From contig NC_081414.1 of NCBI RefSeq assembly GCF_030272615.1, forward strand, positions 661,926,438-661,990,437: a stretch of 64,000 nt of DNA. The letters are read 5' to 3'. The position numbers and the translations under genes were made by a program. Below, in pieces: positions 58,316 through 64,000 of this stretch. The notes under the pieces are model-generated. The model saw only the letters and a list, made by a program, of their open reading frames with translations. It was not told the DNA's origin and made no database searches. How positions within the stretch are numbered: the stretch's first letter is position 1; every line of letters starts with the position of its first letter. The DNA comes from Cryptomeria japonica (taxonomy: Eukaryota > Streptophyta > Pinopsida > Cupressales > Cupressaceae).

Positions 58316-61300
58316 ATAAAGCTCTCTCATCTTCACTGCATCTTCACATGTCACTGAGGTCTCATCACTTGGGTCCCATAGGACCCTTACCTACTCGATG
58401 GTACGACCCCTGAGGGTCAAATCCCGACGTTGAAGAATGCGCACGGGCTCCATGGAAAGTTGCCTACCCTCGACCTGCAAAGCGTTCCAATCAAGAACAT
58501 GGATCACATCAAGATGATAAGGTCGAAGAACAGAAACATGAAAGACATCGTGGATGCGGGATAGACTCGGTGGCAAGGCAAGACGATAGGCAACATGTCC
58601 TATCCTCTCAAGGATCTCAAAGGGGCCTACAAAACGAGGCACCAACTTAGAACTCTTTCCATAACGGATTGGACTCTTCCATGTACGCACTCTCAAGAAC
58701 ACATGGCCGCCAACGGAAAACTGACGATCGACTATGGGCATCGGCATACTTCTTTTGCCTATCTTGAGCAGCAACCAAATGCCCACGAATCTACTCAACC
58801 TGCTGCTCCATCTCATGAAGCAAATCCGGTCCTAAACGCACCCTATCCTCCAACCGATCCCAACTTAAAGGAGTATGGCAAGGACGACCATACAAAGCCT
58901 GGAAGGGAGACATGCCTATAGATTTGTGATATCTGTTGTTATAAGCAAACTCGACAAGGCAAAGAAATTCCTCCAAGCGTGACTGTTGGTCCATAACATA
59001 CATGCGAAGCATGTCCTCCAAAACCTAATTCACACGCTCAATCTGACAGTCAGTCTCTGGGTGATAAGATGAACTGAATTTTAACTAGGTTCCCAAAGCA
59101 TGCTGAAGTGAGGTCCACAAGGTTGAAGTAAAGACAGGGTCTCTATCAAAAATGATCTGCCTTGGGATCCCATGCAACCTCACCACATCTTCCAAGAAGA
59201 CTCGTGCCACCACTGCTGTTGTATAAGAAGATTGAATAGGAACAAAATGAGCAACTTTGGTCAATCTATCAACAATGACCATGATGGCATCATGGTGACG
59301 CGAATAAACAAGCAACCCTACAATGAAATCCATGAAAATGATATCCCATTTCCAATCCAATGTCAAATTAGGCTGTAAAAGCCCTACAAGGTGCTGATGC
59401 TCTGCCTTCACCAGCTGACATTCCAATTTTTTCGACACAAAATCAGCAATGTCACATTTCATACCAGCCCAATGATAAATCTATCTAAGATCTGCGTGCA
59501 TCTTCTTGACACCAGGGTGTGCCGAATAAGGTGCACGATGGGCCTCAATCATGATCAAAATGCGAAGACCCTCCAAAGGAGGTACATAGATATGTCCAAG
59601 ATGTCGAAGAAGACCATCTGACTCAAGAGTATATCCAGAATATCTATCCTCCAATGGTCTTCCAAACTCCACCACGGCTCTAACACCCTAATACCAGGTG
59701 TCCTGAGGAAGAACTCCAAGAATTCTCTCAATCAAGTCCACACCAAGGGACAATGTTGCAACCTCATGTCGCCTATGGCTCAAAGCATATGCCACTACAT
59801 TCTCTTTCCCTTGAATATAACGAACCTCAAAATCATACTTGTAGAGGAATTCCATCCATCTTCGTTGTCAAGAATTCAAGTTCGGCTGTGTGAAAATATA
59901 CTACAAACTGTGGTGATCACTATGCAGCTCAAACCGACGCCCCAACAGAAAATGTCTCCAACTAACCAATGCATGCACTACAACTGCCAACTCCAAGTCA
60001 TGAACTGGCTAGTTCAACTCGTGATCCTTGAGTTTGTGAGACTCATAGGCAACCACATGTCCATCCTGCATAAGCACCACACCTATACCTTCTAGAGAGG
60101 CATCTATGCATACCATGAAATCTCTGGATGGATTAGGAACTGCCAAAATCAGAGCACTAACAAGGAGTTCCTTCAAGGTACGAAAAGCTAATTTGCACTG
60201 CTCTGACCAAACAAACTTCTTTCCTTTCTGCTGAAGAGAAGTAATTAGGTGGCCTATCTGAGAAAAGCTCTACACAAAACGACAGTAATATCTGGCCAAA
60301 CCCATGAAACTTCGAACCTCAGAAACATTGGTCGGCGCTGGCCAATCAACAATGGCTTGGATCTTAGAAGGATCCACGGATACACCTTCTACTGAAACTT
60401 TATGTGTTGGTATTATGGATATGTTGCATTGGTTTTGTCATTGATGTCAACACTTGTCAACACTTATCCTTCTGGAGATCTTTGGTTATGTTCACCGGCA
60501 AGTTCAATGACTTATGCACAGTCACCGGTATTTGGTTCACCGACAGGTTATATTGTTCACCGGAACTAAGGATGACTTGTTATAATCTGGATATCACTTG
60601 GTTATGTCGAAGACATGGTTTGGACACTTGGTTTTGGAGATTTGGTTATTGGTCTAATGGGGTTGACATATTTGTTGTTACCGGCAAATTGGTCTAGGTT
60701 ATGGACTGACACGCATTATCTATTCCAGATCAGCATGGCATGTTATGGAGATGGTTTAATCAATTGGTATTGTTGTTGAGCCGACATGATGCATCACATC
60801 TTGACTTACTTGTAATAGATTTTTTTGTATTATTCTTAGTAAGCCGACCTACATATTTGGTCTTAGGTTTTGGTATATATGTAAGATCTCAATTGTGAGA
60901 TTGTAGTGGTGGTATGTAATAAGGTATTATAAGGTTGTGATATTCGGTATATGCGAATATAAGCATAGCTACTCACGTAGACATCATTTGAAGATTCAAT
61001 AAAGGTTTGAAGGAGGCAATCAGAGCTTAACCGGTACTGAATCCAGCATTGGAGATACTACTTTGAGCAGTACATTATCATTGGATTTAATCATCCAATT
61101 ATAGTCAGTGTGACTCCCATCTTGTGATTGAGCAGTGAGCTCTAGGCAGCTGGCCTTTTTGCATGTGCAGACCCCATTTGTAAACACATGCTATCTGTAG
61201 TAGTATCATCTGATTGTGGGTAAGGTTTCCCACTGTGATTTTTCCCCTTATAGGGTTTCCACGTACAAATCTTTGTGTTATGTGTTGTGGATGTTGTTTC

Positions 61301-62802
61301 TCTTTTTGTTTCATGCATTAAGTTTCATCGGTATTAATATTAACTATTAATCTTCTTACCGGCATTAAGTTTGGTTTACCGGTATTAAGTATCAAGTTTG
61401 GTTAAGTTATATTTGGGTTGAAATTATTAGACAACTGATTCATTCCCCCCCCCCTCTCAGTTGCCTCGGGGTCCTAACCATATGACCAAGATAGCTCACC
61501 TCTGACTGGAAGAAATCACACTTTGCCAAATTCGCAAAAAAGTTGATTCTCCCTCAAGCACTGCAATACCTGACGCAAGTGACCCTCATTCTCTTCCATA
61601 GATCTAGAATAAATCAATATGTCATCCAAGAACACAAGGACAAAGTGGTCAAGGTAGGTGCAAAAAACCCCATTCATAAGACACATTAATACTAAAGGCG
61701 CGTTCATCAACCCAAACGGCACCACTGTGAACTCATAGTGACCATAATGAGTACGAAATGTCATCCTATGAATGTCTGCATCATGAATGCGCAACTGATG
61801 ATACCCAGATTTCAGATCTATCTTAGAGAACACCTTGGCTCCCTTCACCTGATAAAAAATATCATCTATCTGAGGCAATGGATATCGATTCCGGATGGTT
61901 ATCTTATTCAATTGTCGGTAATCAATGCATAACCAAAGAGAACCATCCTTCTTCTTAATGAAGATAACCGACACACCCCAAGGAGAAACACTAGGATGAA
62001 TGAACCCCTTGGCCAACAACTCCTCAACCTACAACTTCAACTCACTCAACTCCTGAGTAGTCATCCGATATGGTGCTCTCAAAATAGGTTTTGCACTAGG
62101 AACCAAGTCAATGCAAAAATCTATGTCTCGCTTCAGAGGCATACCGGGAATATCCAAAGGAAACACATCAGCATAGTCTCGAAGAATAGGGTGACCATCA
62201 AGAGCAATTTCTTGACTCTCTTCCTCATCCACATCCTCAAGAGCAACTGCAAAAAGCTAACACCCTTGATGCATGCACCGCCTAAGTTGCATATCAGAAA
62301 TTATACGTAAGGATATCAATCGCTGAACTCCAATGATCCCCACTCTCCTGCCATGGTCATCTAAACACTCTACTATCTTCAGATGGTAGTCTACACGAGC
62401 GCTGTGAGATGATAATCAATTCATCCCTAGCACAACTCCATAGGACCCCAAAGGAATGACTCGAAGGTCAACTGAAGTGACAAAGGGTCCTAGGTCCAAC
62501 TCACAACTGGGAATGAAGGCATCTACAAACACATGCACACCGGTAGCCAACTCTACTTGCCACCTATCCGCTTGTTTATTAGACACGAGCCCACACCACT
62601 CCACAATGGATGAAGAAATAAAAGAATCTGAAGCACCAGAATCAAAAAGTATACAAATAGGAATACAACACAACACACATGTAGTCTCAATCACGCTACT
62701 CTGATGCTCAGCTTGGCGGTCATCCACCGTTGCAAATACTCTATGGGATCTACCTACGTCCCCCATGGTTGGCTCTGATGCGGCTGGCCTCTGGCTACCC
62801 AT
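58316..62802 (-). pseudogene. Gypsy pol relic (protease, RT, RNase H, integrase, tail)
   Basis: Protease near 62640 keeps LFDSGASDSF. RT at 62232-61516 has [28 protein letters not shown] and the catalytic [10 protein letters not shown] frame slip in a T-run near 61540 ends the frame; the same domain continues to 61481, then resumes at 60404 beyond the nested LTR with [15 protein letters not shown]. RNase H has VCIDASLEGIGVVL (about 60110). The H2C2 region near 59540-59420 has lost its first Cys. The integrase core has WDIIFMDF (about 59345) and IIFDRDPVFTSTLW (about 59150), and DCQIERVN near 59050 keeps the Glu. The tail at 58816-58316 ends with a chromo-like VRVLWDPSDETSVTCED region. Stops near 60260, 60020, 59480, 59080 and 59025 inactivate it. 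Confidence 0.92.
60405..61480 (+). mobile_element. Copia-type solo LTR nested in Gypsy pol
   Basis: 1076 bp, TGTTGGTATTATGG ... CCTAACCA, on the strand opposite to the Gypsy coding strand. TTGTCATTGATGTCAAC lies near 60435 and GATTCATTCCCCC near 61436, as in the other Copia LTRs. TATG flanks both ends (60401-60404 and 61481-61484), possibly a 5-bp duplicate with one change. Removing it rejoins the YLGH and HKVS segments of the Gypsy RT region. Confidence 0.9.
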
Positions 62803-64000
62803 CTGGTGAGGACACTGAAGGCACTGAGCGGCTTTGTGGCCAAACTGACCACTGGAGAAGCAAGCTCCTCTAATAGGTCCTCTACTCCCAAACAGCCCAC
62901 TGGACTACTGATAGCTTTCCCCACTAGGAGCCTAAGATGTACCCTAAGAGGACTGCCCTGGGAAGGTCCGCCTATTCCTCTGCCAGTTCCTGCTCTTCCG
63001 AGACTGAGAGTTGTCGCCCTGCTAGCCTTGAGACTGCTTCGGTCTAGGCGATTGTTGTTGTTGCTGCTAACCACCCTTAGTGGGTGCCTGAGGACCCCTA
63101 AGAGGTGCAACAATCTGGGACTGATTCCCTCTCCCTCTAGACCCACTAAAAGGATCACTCCCAATCTAAACTCCAAACTGGTCGCCATGAGCACGGCTAG
63201 GGTTCTGCTCCACCAGCCTGTCTTTCGCCATGACTACCTCTACTGAAGCAGGCTCAAAAAATCTCAAGCCTCCACTGATGCGGCCATTAAGACCCCTCAA
63301 AAAGTGTTGAACAAGCATAGCCTCATCATTTTCAATCTCGACATACTATTTGAGCTCATAGAACTTGTGCTCAAATTGATCTGTTGACAACCCAAACTGG
63401 TGTAGAGCATAGAACTCATATGCACACGACTACCTCCACTAGGGTGAGAGAAATCGTGCCCTGAATCTCTCTAGAAAGATCTCCCATGACACGGTGTTAA
63501 TGCTCACACTAATCCTCTCCTCATCTAACCGCCACAAGATAGATGTGAAACTCTTGGGATGTATGATAGTGCATCTCGCCTTGGTGTTGCTACCATATGG
63601 ATACATGGCGAAACACCGATATAAATTGATAAGCCAAGTCTCTGCCTCAATACCGGTACCTTTGTCGTCAAAGAAAGGAGGATTGGACCTCATCAAGTCC
63701 CTCATGTGCCCCATGTTAGCTAGATCCTAGTCCACTAGGACCTCTCTCCTTCTAGGAAATCTCTCTCTCTCTCTCTCCAGAATCTATTGAAGCGACTCCT
63801 CTACCTGGGCATGGATGGGTGGATCCAACTCGGATCTGGGGCCTAGTCTAGCTAGCACCTCCTAAAACATCTATCACGGCTCTTCCCTTTCGAGAACCTG
63901 CTCTCCTGAATGTGGTCCCTCCTAATGAACAGACTGATCCCAATCCACACTTGCATGAGTGGGTGGTGGCGAAGGACTATGGCGGTCGGAACCTCGACCC
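62803..64000 (-). pseudogene. Gypsy gag relic with zinc knuckle (partial)
   Basis: The capsid region near 63714-63439 has DDKGTGIEAETWLINLYRCF and SWEIFLERFRARFLSP, typical of plant Gypsy gag. A Gln/Gly/Arg-rich linker follows. The knuckle near 62880-62830 reads CFSSGQFGHKAAQC, with Ser in place of the second Cys. The 5' part lies outside the window. Confidence 0.82.

Larger units (their letters stand above)
54517..64000 (-). mobile_element. Ty3/Gypsy LTR retrotransposon, minus strand (runs off the window)
   Basis: Reading leftward from 64000: gag, zinc knuckle, protease, RT, RNase H, integrase, C-terminal tail, polypurine tract and a 3749-bp 3' LTR. The domain order (RT before integrase) is Gypsy. 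The integrase tail resembles chromovirus-type elements. It is inserted in gag of element 4. A Copia solo LTR (60405-61480) interrupts pol. The 5' LTR, primer site and TSD partner lie outside the window. Confidence 0.93.

Overview
This is plant nuclear DNA, most likely from a large, repeat-rich genome such as a conifer or other gymnosperm. That assignment is inferred from long LTRs, deeply decayed and nested retrotransposons, very low gene density and an intronless PPR-DYW gene; no single base proves it. Only one convincing intact host gene is present: a 709-residue PPR-DYW organelle RNA-editing factor at 16945-19074. A second open frame (1-588) is cut by the window start and is not recognised. 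Almost everything else is transposon-derived.

Layout. 1-1419: tail of an unknown ORF and flank. 1425-8626: complete but dead Copia element 1 (1.33-kb LTRs, target-site duplication GTACT). 8632-16944: intergenic DNA holding a decayed minus-strand plant-mobile-domain (PMD) gene (10150-12305), a perfect 30-bp palindrome, two opposed telomere-like degenerate arrays and a 120-bp tandem duplication. 16945-19074: PPR-DYW gene. 21692-31386: a non-autonomous Copia-like element 2 with 2.7-kb LTRs, gag only, five zinc-knuckle units and TSD GTGTT. 31883-33336: a candidate terminal-inverted-repeat transposon. 34137-38390: a tandem duplication of about 1.38 kb whose first copy carries a solo LTR and whose second copy preserves the empty site.

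39108 to the window end is one deep nest. A pogo/Tigger-like (DDE_1) transposase relic is split into three visible fragments (39108-39320, 47091-48165, 52121-53064). Between fragments 1 and 2 sits Copia element 3 (39321-47090), itself holding a solo LTR (44387-45648). Between fragments 2 and 3 sits a 3.95-kb solo LTR (48166-52120). After fragment 3 comes Copia element 4 (from 53065). Element 4 is broken in gag by a minus-strand Ty3/Gypsy element (54517 to beyond 64000), whose pol is broken by a Copia-type solo LTR (60405-61480). TSDs and protein continuity across the joints give the order of insertion.

The most unusual signals are as follows. In all three complete Copia 3' ends an inverted repeat flanks the polypurine tract, and its outer arm sequence co-varies between elements 1 and 3. 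Elements 1 and 3 share two premature stops and an integrase Asp-to-Asn change at homologous codons. ACCGG-core motifs are clustered at about 20-bp spacing near the start of several LTR families. A giant solo LTR carries about twenty dispersed copies of an AAGTCCGCC-like motif. All identities were judged by eye; no alignment or database search was run.
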